Shown: one piece after another, positions 31,827 to 40,767 of the stretch
Numbering within the stretch: the first letter of the stretch is position 1
How the letters are laid out: each line of letters begins with the position of its first letter
Assembly (NCBI GenBank): GCA_028712075.1
Contig: JAQTQX010000003.1
Location: 124,001 to 188,000, forward strand
Origin: Desulfuromonadaceae bacterium
GTDB taxonomy: Bacteria; Desulfobacterota; Desulfuromonadia; Geobacterales; Pseudopelobacteraceae
DNA: 64,000 nt
Reading direction: 5' to 3'
Notes under the pieces: model-generated
The model's input: only the letters and a program-made list of their open reading frames with translations
What the model was told of the DNA's origin: nothing
The model's database searches: none
Made by a program: the position numbers and the translations under genes

Positions 31827-32464
31827 GTGAATTGCAAAGTCGTTATAAAGTCGTCATCTATGATTGTGATGGAGTTATTCTGGATTCAATGGAGTCAAAC
31901 TATGTGTTTTATAATCGCGTCATGACATTTCTTGGTAGACCGGAGATCGATCGAAATGATGCTGATGCACGACGCGTACTGCATACCTATTCATTCAAGA
32001 ATGTAATGGAGTATTTTTTTGCCGGAGACGCGCAAATGGAAGAAGCATTCGGGTTTGCCAAAACCATTCACTATCGTGATCTCATGCCGTATATGCGCAT
32101 GGAAGAAGGCTTTGTAGATGCCCTTGACCTGTTGAAAGGGTACACATCCCTGGCGATCTGCACTAATCGGGCAACATCAATGGACATGATCATCGATGAC
32201 TTCGGCCTGACCGGTTATTTTGAATACGTCATGACAGCTTCTCAGGTGACCAATCCCAAACCCCATCCGGAGCCACTTCTCAAAGTTCTCGACTACTTTC
32301 AGGTGGAACCGGATGAGGCTCTTTTTATCGGTGATGGTGAAGTCGACATGCAGGCAGCCGGAAGTGCCGGTATCCCGTTTATCTCCTACAAATCCCAATT
32401 GCCCTGCCTGGCCAGAATTCACCACCATGCTGAAATTATTCCACACGTGTTTTCCGCACAGTAA
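31823..32464 (+). CDS. HAD-superfamily phosphatase (phosphoglycolate phosphatase-like)
   Basis: A 213-residue HAD hydrolase. Motif I is VVIYDCDGVILDS with the nucleophile Asp, motif II is AICTNRATS, the motif III Lys is in NPKPHPEPL, and motif IV is ALFIGDGEVDMQAA. The helical cap lies at about residues 20-85. The likely reaction is hydrolysis of a small phosphate monoester such as 2-phosphoglycolate. GTG at 31823 follows GGAG and overlaps the HNH stop by four bases. Confidence 0.87.
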   Translation: MSELQSRYKVVIYDCDGVILDSMESNYVFYNRVMTFLGRPEIDRNDADARRVLHTYSFKNVMEYFFAGDAQMEEAFGFAKTIHYRDLMPYMRMEEGFVDALDLLKGYTSLAICTNRATSMDMIIDDFGLTGYFEYVMTASQVTNPKPHPEPLLKVLDYFQVEPDEALFIGDGEVDMQAAGSAGIPFISYKSQLPCLARIHHHAEIIPHVFSAQ

Positions 32465-32470
32465 TTGTAC

Positions 32471-33037
32471 CTATCGAACCAGCTTGGATAACTTTTTAAA
32501 GACATCAGTCCCGGCCACTTTCAGTAGCTGAAACAGGACTGATTCCGTACAAGTCGGGATCGCCCCGGCGAGTGTCATGGCATGCACGGCGGTCTGCCAG
32601 TTCTGCTTGCTGCGACTCATGACGGCATCCTGCACCAGATGGACGGCAAAACCGGCATCACGCAGTTCAATAACTGTCTGCAGTACGCAGACATGAGTCT
32701 CCATACCGGTGACGATTATCTGGTTTCTGCCGGTTGCCTTGACTGCGGCAATAAATTCTGGACTACCGCAGCAACTAAAGGTCATCTTTTCGAAACAGGG
32801 GGCCTGCCCCGCTTTTTCCTTCAGTTCCGGCAGAGTCGCACCCAACCCTTTTACATACTGCTCCGTCACCAGAACCGGCATTTTCAGCTCGGTAGCGCTT
32901 TCCAGCAATATGCCGATGTTTTTTACCAGCTTTTTCAGCACGCCTTCATCCATTGCCACACACAATTTTTCCTGCACATCGATTACCATCAGCACCGCAT
33001 TGTCACGTTCCAGAAAAAAACTATCCCTGATTGACAT
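32471..33037 (-). CDS. Isochorismatase-family cysteine hydrolase
   Basis: About 188 residues. ATG at 33037 follows AGGAGAG on the minus strand; the longer frame from 33061 has no ribosome site. The core has NAVLMVIDVQEKL (catalytic Asp), the Lys region EKMTFSCCGSPEF and the nucleophile segment GMETHVCVLQTVIELRDAG with catalytic Cys. These mark YcaC-like hydrolases in the isochorismatase/nicotinamidase superfamily, substrate unknown. It is convergent with the HAD gene. Confidence 0.87.
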   Translation of the reverse strand: MSIRDSFFLERDNAVLMVIDVQEKLCVAMDEGVLKKLVKNIGILLESATELKMPVLVTEQYVKGLGATLPELKEKAGQAPCFEKMTFSCCGSPEFIAAVKATGRNQIIVTGMETHVCVLQTVIELRDAGFAVHLVQDAVMSRSKQNWQTAVHAMTLAGAIPTCTESVLFQLLKVAGTDVFKKLSKLVR

Positions 33038-33185
33038 GGCAACTCTCCTGTTCTTCAGCAATAATTGGTATACGCTCCACCGACGAGCATGTACTGCACT
33101 TTAGCGTAGATGCGGACAATAATCAACGTTGTCTCAAACGATTTAACATGCTACACCAGTGCAACATTTTACCGTGGAGGTCCAC

Positions 33186-33761
33186 ATGAAAGTCACCGCA
33201 TTCAACGGCAGTCCCCGCAAAGACGGCAATACGTCACTGCTCATCGAGCAGGCGTTCAAGACATTGAACAGAGAAGGTATTACAACAGAGATGGTTCAAG
33301 TCGGCGGCGAGAAACTGCATGGCTGCGTTGCCTGTTATCAATGCTTTGCCCGGAAAGACAAACGGTGCGCCGTTGCCGATGACATAGCCAACAACTGCAT
33401 TGAAAAAATGCTTGAATCAGACGGCATCATTATCGGTTCACCGACCTATTTTGCCGCCCTGACCCCGGAAACGAAAGCACTGATTGACCGGTGCGGCATG
33501 GTGTCCCGGGCAAACGGCGACATGTTCAAGCGCAAGGCTGGCGCCGCTGTCGTGGCGATGCGCCGTGCCGGAGCCATCAACGTGTTCGACACAATAAACC
33601 ACTTTTTCAGTATCGGTCAGATGATCATTCCCGCGTCAAACTACTGGAACATCGGGATCGGCAGAAATATCGGCGATGTGCTGCAGGATGAAGAAGGGAT
33701 GGGCACCATGCTGACATTGGGAGAAAATATGGCGTGGCTATTGAGAAAGATTACCGCGTAG
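33186..33761 (+). CDS. NADPH-dependent FMN reductase family / iron-sulfur flavoprotein-like
   Basis: About 191 residues. ATG at 33186 follows TGGAGG. The flavodoxin-like fold starts TAFNGSPRKDGNTSLLIEQA. A compact cysteine motif, CVACYQCFARKDKRC (C-x2-C-x2-C-x7-C), matches the 4Fe-4S site of archaeal-type iron-sulfur flavoproteins (Isf). GSPTYFAALTPETKALIDR forms the dimer and flavin contact. It probably passes electrons between ferredoxin and small acceptors. It is convergent with tpx; a long hairpin separates the two. Confidence 0.85.
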   Translation: MKVTAFNGSPRKDGNTSLLIEQAFKTLNREGITTEMVQVGGEKLHGCVACYQCFARKDKRCAVADDIANNCIEKMLESDGIIIGSPTYFAALTPETKALIDRCGMVSRANGDMFKRKAGAAVVAMRRAGAINVFDTINHFFSIGQMIIPASNYWNIGIGRNIGDVLQDEEGMGTMLTLGENMAWLLRKITA

Positions 33762-33766
33762 TCATG

Positions 33767-33804
33767 CCACCTCGGAGCGCTCCGAATGGAGTGCCTCGAG
33801 GTGG
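33767..33804. terminator. Long hairpin between convergent genes
   Basis: CCACCTCG at 33767-33774 pairs with CGAGGTGG at 33797-33804, and the inside (GAGCGCTCC/GGAGTGCCTC) also pairs with one bulge around a GAAT loop. It probably stops transcription from both sides, although no clear T-run follows. Confidence 0.6.
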
Positions 33805-33812
33805 AAAGATAT

Positions 33813-34328
33813 CTACAGCGCTGCTTTCGCCGCCGCGATTGCCGCCGCATAGTCAGGTTCACCGGTTACTTCCGGCACAATCTGGATATAGCGGATGTTG
33901 TTGGCGGCATCAACTACAAACACCGCGCGGGTCAGCAGCAGCAGTTCCTTGATCAGTACCCCGTAGCCGAGACCGAAAGAACGTTCGCGGTAGTCCGAGA
34001 GTGTCACCACCTTGTCGATCCCGGCTGAGCCGCACCACCGTTTCTGGGCAAACGGCAGATCAAGGCTGACCGTCAGCAGTACGACATCTCCCGGCAAAGC
34101 TGCTGCTTCTTGGTTGAAGCGGCGGGTTTCGGTATCGCACACCGGCGTGTCCAGCGATGGCACGGCGCTGATAATTTTGACTTTCCCGGCATAGCTCGCC
34201 AGCGTCACAGCGGCCAGGCCATTGTCGACCACGGTAAAATCGGGAGCGACATTTCCCACCGCCAGCTCCGCCCCCAACAGGGTCATCGGATTGTCTTTAA
34301 ACGTTATTACACCTGTTTTTTCGTTCAT
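33813..34328 (-). CDS. tpx: Thiol peroxidase
   Basis: About 171 residues; ATG at 34328 follows GAGGAG. The protein is an atypical 2-Cys peroxiredoxin of the Tpx class: SAVPSLDTPVCDTETRRF holds the peroxidatic Cys, and KRWCGSAGI holds the resolving Cys. TLSDYRERSFGLGYGVLI and AVFVVDAANNIRYIQIVPEV complete the fold. It reduces hydrogen and alkyl peroxides with thioredoxin as electron donor. Its start overlaps the 3' end of the NUDIX gene upstream by about 30 bases, so the two are probably co-transcribed. Confidence 0.93.
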   Translation of the reverse strand: MNEKTGVITFKDNPMTLLGAELAVGNVAPDFTVVDNGLAAVTLASYAGKVKIISAVPSLDTPVCDTETRRFNQEAAALPGDVVLLTVSLDLPFAQKRWCGSAGIDKVVTLSDYRERSFGLGYGVLIKELLLLTRAVFVVDAANNIRYIQIVPEVTGEPDYAAAIAAAKAAL

Positions 34329-34992
34329 GTTCCAACTCCTCGTCAATTTCTACCACTTCTGGCAGAGTACAGAATCCATTATCTGAAGAACCATCGCCGT
34401 CAAGCATAGCCATAAACTGCATCACCAGGCGATAGGTTATCCCCCAAAGCACCGGCTTGTTTTCTACCGGAAGCTGAATTGATGGTACTTCAAGGCGTTT
34501 ATCGCCAAAATCGACCCAGCTGGAGCGATGCCGTAACGGATCGCGCAAATCTGAAAGAGACACCCAGAACAGATCACTCACCTCTTCATTCAGGATGGGA
34601 AGACAACTCTCTCTGTCGACGCAAAACAGACAACAGGAAACCCGCACCGGCAGGTTGGTACCGACAATGTCTGAAAGCCGGCCAAGATAACGTCCCTGTT
34701 CCAGATCGATTCCTATCTCTTCATGCGTTTCCCTACTGGCCGCCTGGCACTCCAACTCACCCTCTTCAAGTTTCCCCCCCGGAAAGGCAATATGCCCCGA
34801 CCAGGGATCAAGATCATGAGCCGCTCGCTGGATAAACAGAATCTCGACATCCGTTGCCCCTTGATGGAGCAGCATCGCAACCGATGCCCGCGTTCGTCCA
34901 CCGGAATCCGGCATTCCTCCCTCTTCTCGCAACGCAAGCAAGTCAGAAATATTATCAAGTGTGCAGCCGTTCAGTAACCAATTATCCCACAT
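34297..34992 (-). CDS. NUDIX hydrolase (CoA pyrophosphatase-like)
   Basis: About 231 residues if ATG at 34992 is used; the frame extends to 35091 but that part overlaps the divergent gene's leader. The NUDIX box is GKLEEGELECQAASRETHEE followed by IGI (G-x5-E-x7-RE-x2-EE-x-G). The preceding region IQRAAHDLDPWSGHIAFPGG matches CoA pyrophosphatases, which cleave CoA or related nucleotide diphosphates. The C-terminal 20 residues overlap the tpx start. No strong ribosome site is visible, so the start is uncertain. Confidence 0.82.
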   Translation of the reverse strand: MWDNWLLNGCTLDNISDLLALREEGGMPDSGGRTRASVAMLLHQGATDVEILFIQRAAHDLDPWSGHIAFPGGKLEEGELECQAASRETHEEIGIDLEQGRYLGRLSDIVGTNLPVRVSCCLFCVDRESCLPILNEEVSDLFWVSLSDLRDPLRHRSSWVDFGDKRLEVPSIQLPVENKPVLWGITYRLVMQFMAMLDGDGSSDNGFCTLPEVVEIDEELEHERKNRCNNV

Positions 34993-35079
34993 GAATGCTA
35001 ATATATTCCTCTCTGGATTATTGTCTATACATACCGTATCATGCGGCAGCGTCAAGTACAAAAACTCAGGGACATCTCC

Positions 35080-36105
35080 ATGACTATCCATACGATACCC
35101 GATACGCCAAAGGTGTCGGTCCTTATGCCGGTTCGTAATGAGGCACGCTATCTACAGGAAACGCTGAATTCCCTGTATCGGCAGACTCTTGCCGACTGGG
35201 AGCTAATTGCGGTTGATGACGGTTCGGGTGACGACACCGCTGACATCCTTGACAAAGCAGCTCGCAGCGATAGTCGCATCCGGATCATCAGCCGCGACGG
35301 TGGCGGTCTGGTGGAAGCACTTAACTCCGGCTTGGAAGCATGTTCTGCACCGTTACTGGCGCGTCTTGACGGCGATGACATCTGTCATCCGCAGCGTCTG
35401 GAACTGCAGACGGCTTACCTCAGAGCACATCCCGCCACCGGGCTGGTCGCAAGCGCTTTTCGCCACTTTCCCCGTACCGGTCTCAAGCAGGGGATGATCG
35501 ATTACGAGACGTGGCAGAACCGTCTGCAGAATCACAGCCTGATCAGCAGAGACCTGTACGTCGAGTCACCATTCGTACATCCGTCAGTCATGATGCGCCG
35601 GAGCATCCTGGAACAGTTGGGTGGCTATCAGCACCACGGCTGGCCTGAAGATTATGACCTGTGGCTGCGCATGGCAGCCACAGGCGTTCAGTTTGCCCGT
35701 CTGCCAGAAACGCTCTTGTTCTGGCGCGACCACCCCGAACGTGCCACCCGGACCATGGATGAGTATGCAGCTCAGGCGTTTCGGTTATGTAAATGCCATC
35801 ATCTGCTGAACGGCTTTCTCACGGGATATACAGAGATCGTCATCGCCGGTGCCGGGCTGGAGGCGCGCGCATGGCAGCGACTGCTCGCCAATGAGGGAGT
35901 CACGGTTTCCACCTGGCTTGACGTTGATCCAAAAAAGATCGGGAGGATCCTTCATAATGCGCCGATAATCATGCCGGGCGAACTGCATCTGAACGGAAGG
36001 AAAATGATCGTTGCTATCGGCGTACGCGGCGCACGTGAACAATTCCGGATAGTGGCTGAGGCTCATGGATGGCAGGAAGGGATGGACTTTGTCTGCGTAG
36101 CATGA
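35080..36105 (+). CDS. Family 2 glycosyltransferase with C-terminal Rossmann-like domain
   Basis: About 341 residues; ATG at 35080 follows AGGGA. The GT-A domain (about 1-240) has VSVLMPVRNEARYLQETLNS, the nucleotide-binding DDGSGDDTADIL, the metal-binding DGDDICHP, and EDYDLWLRMA. The last 90 residues form a second domain starting IVIAGAGLEARAWQRLLANEG followed by TWLDVDPKKIG and IVAIGVRGAREQ. This resembles a nucleotide-sugar or PglD/NAD-type Rossmann fold, an unusual addition to GT2. The acceptor is unknown; no polysaccharide genes are adjacent. Confidence 0.85.
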   Translation: MTIHTIPDTPKVSVLMPVRNEARYLQETLNSLYRQTLADWELIAVDDGSGDDTADILDKAARSDSRIRIISRDGGGLVEALNSGLEACSAPLLARLDGDDICHPQRLELQTAYLRAHPATGLVASAFRHFPRTGLKQGMIDYETWQNRLQNHSLISRDLYVESPFVHPSVMMRRSILEQLGGYQHHGWPEDYDLWLRMAATGVQFARLPETLLFWRDHPERATRTMDEYAAQAFRLCKCHHLLNGFLTGYTEIVIAGAGLEARAWQRLLANEGVTVSTWLDVDPKKIGRILHNAPIIMPGELHLNGRKMIVAIGVRGAREQFRIVAEAHGWQEGMDFVCVA

Positions 36106-36157
36106 TAGAAAATCCAGGCGCCGGTTGCGCTAGCAGATGAAACAGAAGGAGCTCTGA

Positions 36158-36460
36158 ATGTTACCAAGCAAACAGGAATTGGCACTTACTATTGACGAAG
36201 CGGAATGGAGCTGTCTGCGGGCTCACCTTGGCCGGGGCGGCCTGATTCTGGTTGACGATGCTCTTGACCTGGCTGACACCGCCTACAAAGTTGCCGCTGA
36301 TGATGTTGAGATTATTCAGCAACTGGTTGAAGAGGGTATGATAGGCAAACCGTCGGACTCGAAAATCCGCTCATGGGAGGAGGATATGCACAAAAAATTT
36401 GCCATGCTGATCGTCAGCCCGTATGTGCTGTTTCAGGAAAAGATGCCGACCTTTCACTGA
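36158..36460 (+). CDS. DUF2288 family protein
   Basis: A 100-residue protein that fits DUF2288: EWSCLRAHLGRGGLILVDDA, LDLADTAYKVAADDV, WEEDMHKKFAMLIVSPYVLF and a closing FQEK. Family members are small cytoplasmic proteins of unknown role. ATG at 36158 follows AAGGAG. The yceH gene starts about 20 bases after the stop, so they are probably co-transcribed. Confidence 0.83.
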   Translation: MLPSKQELALTIDEAEWSCLRAHLGRGGLILVDDALDLADTAYKVAADDVEIIQQLVEEGMIGKPSDSKIRSWEEDMHKKFAMLIVSPYVLFQEKMPTFH

Positions 36461-36478
36461 TTGATTATGGAGACCTCC

Positions 36479-37135
36479 GTGGAAAAAATGCTTGGCGACG
36501 TAGAGGTGCGGGTGTTGGGGAGTCTGATCGAGAAGGAACTGACGACTCCAGAGTACTACCCGCTGTCACTCAATGCCCTTACCAACGCGTGCAATCAGAA
36601 ATCAAACCGCGATCCGGTTATGGCTCTTGCGGAAGAAGATGTCGTGCGTGCAGTTGATTCTCTCCGCTTCAAACAGTTTGTAGTACTGTCAGCCGATAGC
36701 GGACGAGTATCAAAATACCGCCACCTTCTCGCGGAAAAATTGGGATTGATGCAGGCGGAATTGGCTGTGGTCTGTGAACTTCTGGTGCGGGGTCCGCAGA
36801 CGATTGGTGAGTTACGCACCAGAGGGGAACGCATGCACCCGTTCGGCGACCTGGGTGCGGTAGAAGAGGTGCTTGACGAACTGATTCAGCGGGAAAAGCC
36901 GATGATTACCCTTCTTCCGAAGCAGCCGGGGAGAAAAGAGGGACGCTATGCACAACTGTTCTCCGCTGTTCCCGCATATAGAGAGAACACCGAAGCACCG
37001 CAAGAAGCAGCCAGACAACGGGTCTCTGCCGTGGATGAGCGGATTTTGATACTGGAAGAGGAAGTACGGGCATTACGTGAAGAGATCGCCGGATTACACA
37101 AGGGAATAGCAGAGTTTAAAGCACAGTTTGAATAA
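36479..37135 (+). CDS. yceH: YceH family protein (DUF480)
   Basis: About 218 residues. GTG at 36479 is favoured since GGAG is six bases upstream; ATG at 36467 is the alternative. The conserved winged-helix pair is visible: GSLIEKELTTPEYYPLSLNA, LTNACNQKSNRDPVM, then a second unit VVCELLVRGPQTIGELRTR with HPFGDLGAVEEVLDEL. A C-terminal coiled coil follows (ILEEEVRALREEIAG). Function is unclear, though the family is conserved. Its 3' end overlaps the convergent cobS by 20 bases. Confidence 0.88.
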   Translation: MEKMLGDVEVRVLGSLIEKELTTPEYYPLSLNALTNACNQKSNRDPVMALAEEDVVRAVDSLRFKQFVVLSADSGRVSKYRHLLAEKLGLMQAELAVVCELLVRGPQTIGELRTRGERMHPFGDLGAVEEVLDELIQREKPMITLLPKQPGRKEGRYAQLFSAVPAYRENTEAPQEAARQRVSAVDERILILEEEVRALREEIAGLHKGIAEFKAQFE

Positions 37136-37862
37136 CCGATGAAGCCACCATCAGCACCACAATCTCATTGATTTCACTGATACAGCCAACCGTGTCACCG
37201 GTCAATCCTCCGAGGCGACGCTGAAAAAACAGCCGACCGGCGCAGGTCAGCAGACAGACCGTTGTCAGAGCGACTATCCCATTGAAAGCGAGCAGCCAAA
37301 AACTGACGGCGGCGGCGAATATACAGGCCAGAGACAACGACACCCAGCCGGTTCCCTGCACAAACACCGCTCCAAGCCCCTCCTGGCGCGCATGGCGGGC
37401 TCCGGTCAGCATAAGCACCTGCCCGAAGCGGGCAAGAACAGGAAAGAGCAGCAGCGTCTGCCACTTGAATTCCACCGGTACCGCCACCAGCGCCTGCCAT
37501 TTGAGCAATAGTCCCAAAACAAGTCCGACCGCACCAACCGCGCCAATCTGTGAATCCTTCATAACCACCAGAAAACGTTCCCGCCCACCCCGCGCCGCCA
37601 GACCGTCACAGACATCCGCCAGTCCGTCAAGATGCAGCCCGCCGGTAATCACGGCAAGTGCGGTTATCAGCAGCGCATCAACAATCGGCCGCGCCAGCCA
37701 GGGTGCAATCAGCCAGTTCAGTCCAGCCAGCAAAACCCCTATCGTCACGCCAACCAGGGGGAAACATGCTGTAGAGCGCCCCAGATCTTCCTTCTCACAG
37801 CGGACTGAGAAGGGGAGCGGGATGATAGTCAGAAATTGCAGGGCAATAATATAAAATCTCAT
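37116..37862 (-). CDS. cobS: Adenosylcobinamide-GDP ribazoletransferase
   Basis: About 248 residues, an integral membrane enzyme joining adenosylcobinamide-GDP with alpha-ribazole to make cobalamin. Start at 37862 gives MRFYIIALQFLTIIPLPF, the normal CobS N-terminus. Further hallmarks: FPLVGVTIG, TGGLHLDGLADVCDGLAARG, VVMKDSQIGAVGAVGLVLGL and a C-terminal GGLTGDTVGCISEINEIVV. It is the last gene of the cobU-cobT-cobS group that starts at the cobalamin riboswitch. Confidence 0.93.
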   Translation of the reverse strand: MRFYIIALQFLTIIPLPFSVRCEKEDLGRSTACFPLVGVTIGVLLAGLNWLIAPWLARPIVDALLITALAVITGGLHLDGLADVCDGLAARGGRERFLVVMKDSQIGAVGAVGLVLGLLLKWQALVAVPVEFKWQTLLLFPVLARFGQVLMLTGARHARQEGLGAVFVQGTGWVSLSLACIFAAAVSFWLLAFNGIVALTTVCLLTCAGRLFFQRRLGGLTGDTVGCISEINEIVVLMVASSVIQTVL

Positions 37863-37924
37863 ATAAGGTTGAAGGTTGAAGGTCAGGCAAGGATTCAAAC
37901 CTTGCTTTTCCTTGACCCTGCTTT

Positions 37925-38977
37925 TTATCCTTTCGCAACTCCGGCCTGTTCAAAAGTCGCCATCTCAGTAAGTATCTTCACACCGGCCTCGATTATGGTT
38001 ATGGCAAGAGCTGCGCCAGTGCCTTCACCTAGACGCAGATTGAGATCGAGAATCGGCTCCACCTTCATCCGTTCCAGCATGAAGCGATGCCCGATTTCAA
38101 CGGAGGTATGTGCGGCAAAGATGTAGTCGCGAACGTTTGGATGCAGTTCCGTAGCGATCAGAGCACCTGCAGAAGAGATAAAGCCGTCGATGACCACCGG
38201 TATCGAATTGGCAGCGCAACCAAGAACAAGTCCGGCGATGGCCGCTATCTCAAATCCACCGACTTTCATCAGCACATCAAGAGGATCATTCGGATCAGGC
38301 TTGTTGAGCGTTAATCCCTGTTCAATGACCCGCACCTTGTTATACAGTGCCTCATCACCAATGCCGGTGCCGCGATGGGTCACTTCGGCAACAGACTTGC
38401 CAGAGATAGCCGCAATTATGGCCGAAGAGGGCGTCGTGTTGCCGATCCCCATTTCGCCGGTGCCGACCACCCCTACCCCTTCGGTACGGCACTGATCAGC
38501 CAGTTCGATGCCGACCGAGAGGGCAGCGATCATTTCAGCTCGGGTCATCGCCGGGCCTTTAGCAAAATTATTCGTACCTCTCGCCACTTTTTTTTGGATT
38601 AATCCAACAGTGCCGGCAAAGTCATAATCCACTCCGACGTCAACTACACGCACTTCAGCCCCGACATGGCGCGCAAGCACGTTTATTCCGGCACCGCCCG
38701 AGAGAAAGTTCAGTACCATCTGCGGAGTAACTTCACGCGGGAACAGCGATACCCCCTCTTCCGTCACGCCATGGTCACCGGCAAAGGTGAACACCACTTT
38801 TTTGGAAATATCCGGATTTTGATTACCGCTGATGGCGACAATCCGCCTGGCAAACTCTTCGAGGCGTCCAAGTGAGCCAAGCGGTTTGGTCTTGTTATCC
38901 AGCCTCGTCTGGGCTTGTTGAAGTAACTCTAGGCTTACCGGTTTGATCCGGGTACGTGTATTTTCGATAAAGTTCAT
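37925..38977 (-). CDS. cobT: Nicotinate-nucleotide-dimethylbenzimidazole phosphoribosyltransferase
   Basis: A 350-residue CobT enzyme that makes alpha-ribazole phosphate from a lower-ligand base and nicotinate mononucleotide. The N-terminus [17 protein letters not shown] is classic, followed by [47 protein letters not shown] and the catalytic-Glu segment [16 protein letters not shown] at 38977 follows AAAGGAG. It lies 22 bases after cobU and feeds CobS. Confidence 0.95.
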   Translation of the reverse strand: MNFIENTRTRIKPVSLELLQQAQTRLDNKTKPLGSLGRLEEFARRIVAISGNQNPDISKKVVFTFAGDHGVTEEGVSLFPREVTPQMVLNFLSGGAGINVLARHVGAEVRVVDVGVDYDFAGTVGLIQKKVARGTNNFAKGPAMTRAEMIAALSVGIELADQCRTEGVGVVGTGEMGIGNTTPSSAIIAAISGKSVAEVTHRGTGIGDEALYNKVRVIEQGLTLNKPDPNDPLDVLMKVGGFEIAAIAGLVLGCAANSIPVVIDGFISSAGALIATELHPNVRDYIFAAHTSVEIGHRFMLERMKVEPILDLNLRLGEGTGAALAITIIEAGVKILTEMATFEQAGVAKG

Positions 38978-38999
38978 GTTTACTTCTCCTTTGGTCTGT

Positions 39000-39533
39000 T
39001 TATTTCAGCTGCAGCGGTATTCCGCTGATAACGACATGCACCTCATCTGCAGTAGCTGCCAGAATCTGGTTAGCCATTCCAGCAATATCACGAAACCGGC
39101 GCGCCAGCGCATTTTCCGGCACAATGCCCATACCGACCTCATTGCTGACCAGAATAACCGGCGTTTTCATACCTGACAGCGCACACTTCAAATGCTGCAA
39201 CTCCTCAAGAACCAGCACTTCGATAGTTTCTACGGTATCTTCATATTTGAAGAACAGATTGGAAAGCCAGAGCGTCACACAATCCACGAGGATCGCATTG
39301 TACTGATCATCACAACACTCCAGCGCGTGCGCCAGGCACAACGGTTCCTCAATCGTGTGCCACTCCGCACCGCGCCGTTCGCAGTGACCTCTGACACGCT
39401 CCAGCATTTCATTGTCAAGTGCCTGAGCCGTCGCAAGATATCCCAGAGGCGTTCCAAATTCACGGGTCCGGCTTTCAGCAAAAGAGCTTTTACCGCTGCG
39501 TGCACCACCTGTTATGAAAATCAGCCGAGCCAT
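39000..39533 (-). CDS. cobU: Adenosylcobinamide kinase/guanylyltransferase
   Basis: About 177 residues; ATG at 39533 follows GGAGG. The P-loop is [16 protein letters not shown]; the guanylylated His lies in [19 protein letters not shown]; the motif [12 protein letters not shown] and [20 protein letters not shown] complete a CobU/CobP pattern. It phosphorylates and then guanylylates adenosylcobinamide before CobS. It is first in the operon, about 40 bases downstream of the riboswitch terminator. Confidence 0.95.
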   Translation of the reverse strand: MARLIFITGGARSGKSSFAESRTREFGTPLGYLATAQALDNEMLERVRGHCERRGAEWHTIEEPLCLAHALECCDDQYNAILVDCVTLWLSNLFFKYEDTVETIEVLVLEELQHLKCALSGMKTPVILVSNEVGMGIVPENALARRFRDIAGMANQILAATADEVHVVISGIPLQLK

Positions 39534-39572
39534 GTATCCTCCCAAATTCTACCACCAAGACCATATGCCACG

Positions 39573-39606
39573 AAAAAAGCCCCTGTCCATGAAAAGGGCA
39601 GAGGCT
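39573..39606 (-). terminator. Expression-platform terminator of the cobalamin riboswitch
   Basis: On the minus strand AGCCTCTGCC pairs with GACAGGGGCT (one mismatch, one wobble) around CTTTTCATG, followed by six T. It stands between the aptamer and cobU, as expected for transcription control when B12 is bound. Confidence 0.8.
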
Positions 39607-39654
39607 CGAAAACCGGGTAATCAGATACGATCAGGCTTCGGCCCCTCGTTCCAC

Positions 39655-39850
39655 GGAGGTCCCAAAACATGTACGGAGTGGCAGGTTTCCTGGCTCCAGG
39701 GTCATCTTACTGGCTGCGCCTTCCCGGATAATTCCAGTGGCATTGTGCAGCGGTCATCGCCTGTTACAGTTGCGGGACAGCGAAGGAATCTAACCCTCTT
39801 CCCTTTTACCCGTGCCTGCGCGGCACGGCACCAAAACCGTCGTGCGAAAC
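39655..39850 (-). ncRNA. Cobalamin (adenosylcobalamin) riboswitch
   Basis: The minus strand carries the conserved elements in order: GGTGCCGTGCCGCGCAGGCA (5' hairpin), AAAAGGGAA, CGCTGTCCCGCAACTGTAA, CAATGCCACTG, CGGGAAGGCGC and GTAAGATGACCCTGGAGCCA, then GAAACCTGCC. These are the B12-box and core residues of the class I cobalamin aptamer. A terminator follows before cobU. High B12 should switch off cobU-cobT-cobS. Confidence 0.95.
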
Positions 39851-39863
39851 AATTGTGACAACC

Positions 39864-39893
39864 CTTGTAGCAGACAGGAAAGATGAATGTCAA
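39864..39893 (-). promoter_or_regulatory. Promoter of the cobalamin operon
   Basis: On the minus strand TTGACA (39893-39888), an 18-base spacer and TACAAG (39869-39864) lie just upstream of the riboswitch. The -35 is perfect and the -10 weak. Confidence 0.5.
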
Positions 39894-39899
39894 AGGGAA

Positions 39900-40279
39900 A
39901 TTAATGCCATGTAGCTACAGCCTGATAGCATGTCCATCGACTTAATAATTGGCAATCGAATTGGGTTTGTGGAAAGCCGTTCTTAACTTGCTTAACTTGT
40001 TTGGAAGCAGGTTGAGTTATAATTTGTGTATTGACAATGTGAGTCAAACTCCATCATAATAAGATGAAAAGAATCCTCTTTAACCTTTTATAGTCCGTTG
40101 CGTCCTGCACGGGACAACTGACCCAATATGGGACGGTTGTATTGGTTATCGGCAGGAACACCTTTCACAACTACCTGTTTTTATTTGGTATACGAATTTG
40201 GCACGAACTCTGCGTTGCATAGAACCAGGAAGGCACCAGTTGCCCACAAAAGGGACACCAGCAAAAAGCGGAGGACGGT
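39900..40279. other. Intergenic region with no supported gene
   Basis: AT-rich; it separates the cobalamin operon from the small forward genes. No RNA motif or convincing frame was found. Confidence 0.4.
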
Positions 40280-40486
40280 ATGGAAGCTTTGGCTCTTACA
40301 ATAACGGGACTGACGGTGATTCTGGTACTGAGCAGTGCAACAAAATTCAACCAGGACTGGCAGGCAATCCGAGAATGTTGTGAATTCGGAGATTTTGACC
40401 AACTAGACAGCATACGCAATGACAAGCAGCAGTGGATCATGCGTCACATGACGTCGGCTATTTTAGGATTTGGTTTCGTTGCTTGA
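40280..40486 (+). CDS. Small hypothetical membrane protein
   Basis: A 68-residue frame with a good GGAGG ribosome site before ATG at 40280. It has an N-terminal hydrophobic segment (LALTITGLTVILVL), a charged middle (QAIRECCEFGDFDQLDSIRN) and a hydrophobic end (MTSAILGFGFVA). I do not recognise a family. A reverse frame of similar size overlaps it; the ribosome site and hydropathy favour this strand. Confidence 0.4.
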   Translation: MEALALTITGLTVILVLSSATKFNQDWQAIRECCEFGDFDQLDSIRNDKQQWIMRHMTSAILGFGFVA

Positions 40487-40767
40487 GCCGTGTCAGCACC
40501 ATCCCATGCAACTCATGGTCTACTTGCTAAGCTTGTAGCGGTTCACGATACCTTTTCGCTTTTGAGTGTGTTTATAGAGTCACTGTTTGTGATTAAAATT
40601 TCAAGAGTAACCGTTTCAAGATAACGTCTGCGGGAGGTTCACAAAGATTGCAACCATCGTATAAGTAGCGTTTTAATCGTCCTGGCGGCAGTGTCCGCCT
40701 TATCAGTGCGCCAGCTTCAAGAAAAACCACTTTCCGAAGGATAGATAACATGAGGGAGGATACAACA
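40487..40767. other. Leader region of the RHH gene
   Basis: About 280 bases upstream of a 53-residue DNA-binding protein. No coding frame or known RNA motif is visible. The length would allow operator or leader-RNA control. Confidence 0.35.

Noticed and set aside
39514..39858. A 114-codon forward frame over the cobalamin riboswitch
   Set aside because: The stretch is explained by conserved aptamer and terminator elements on the minus strand.
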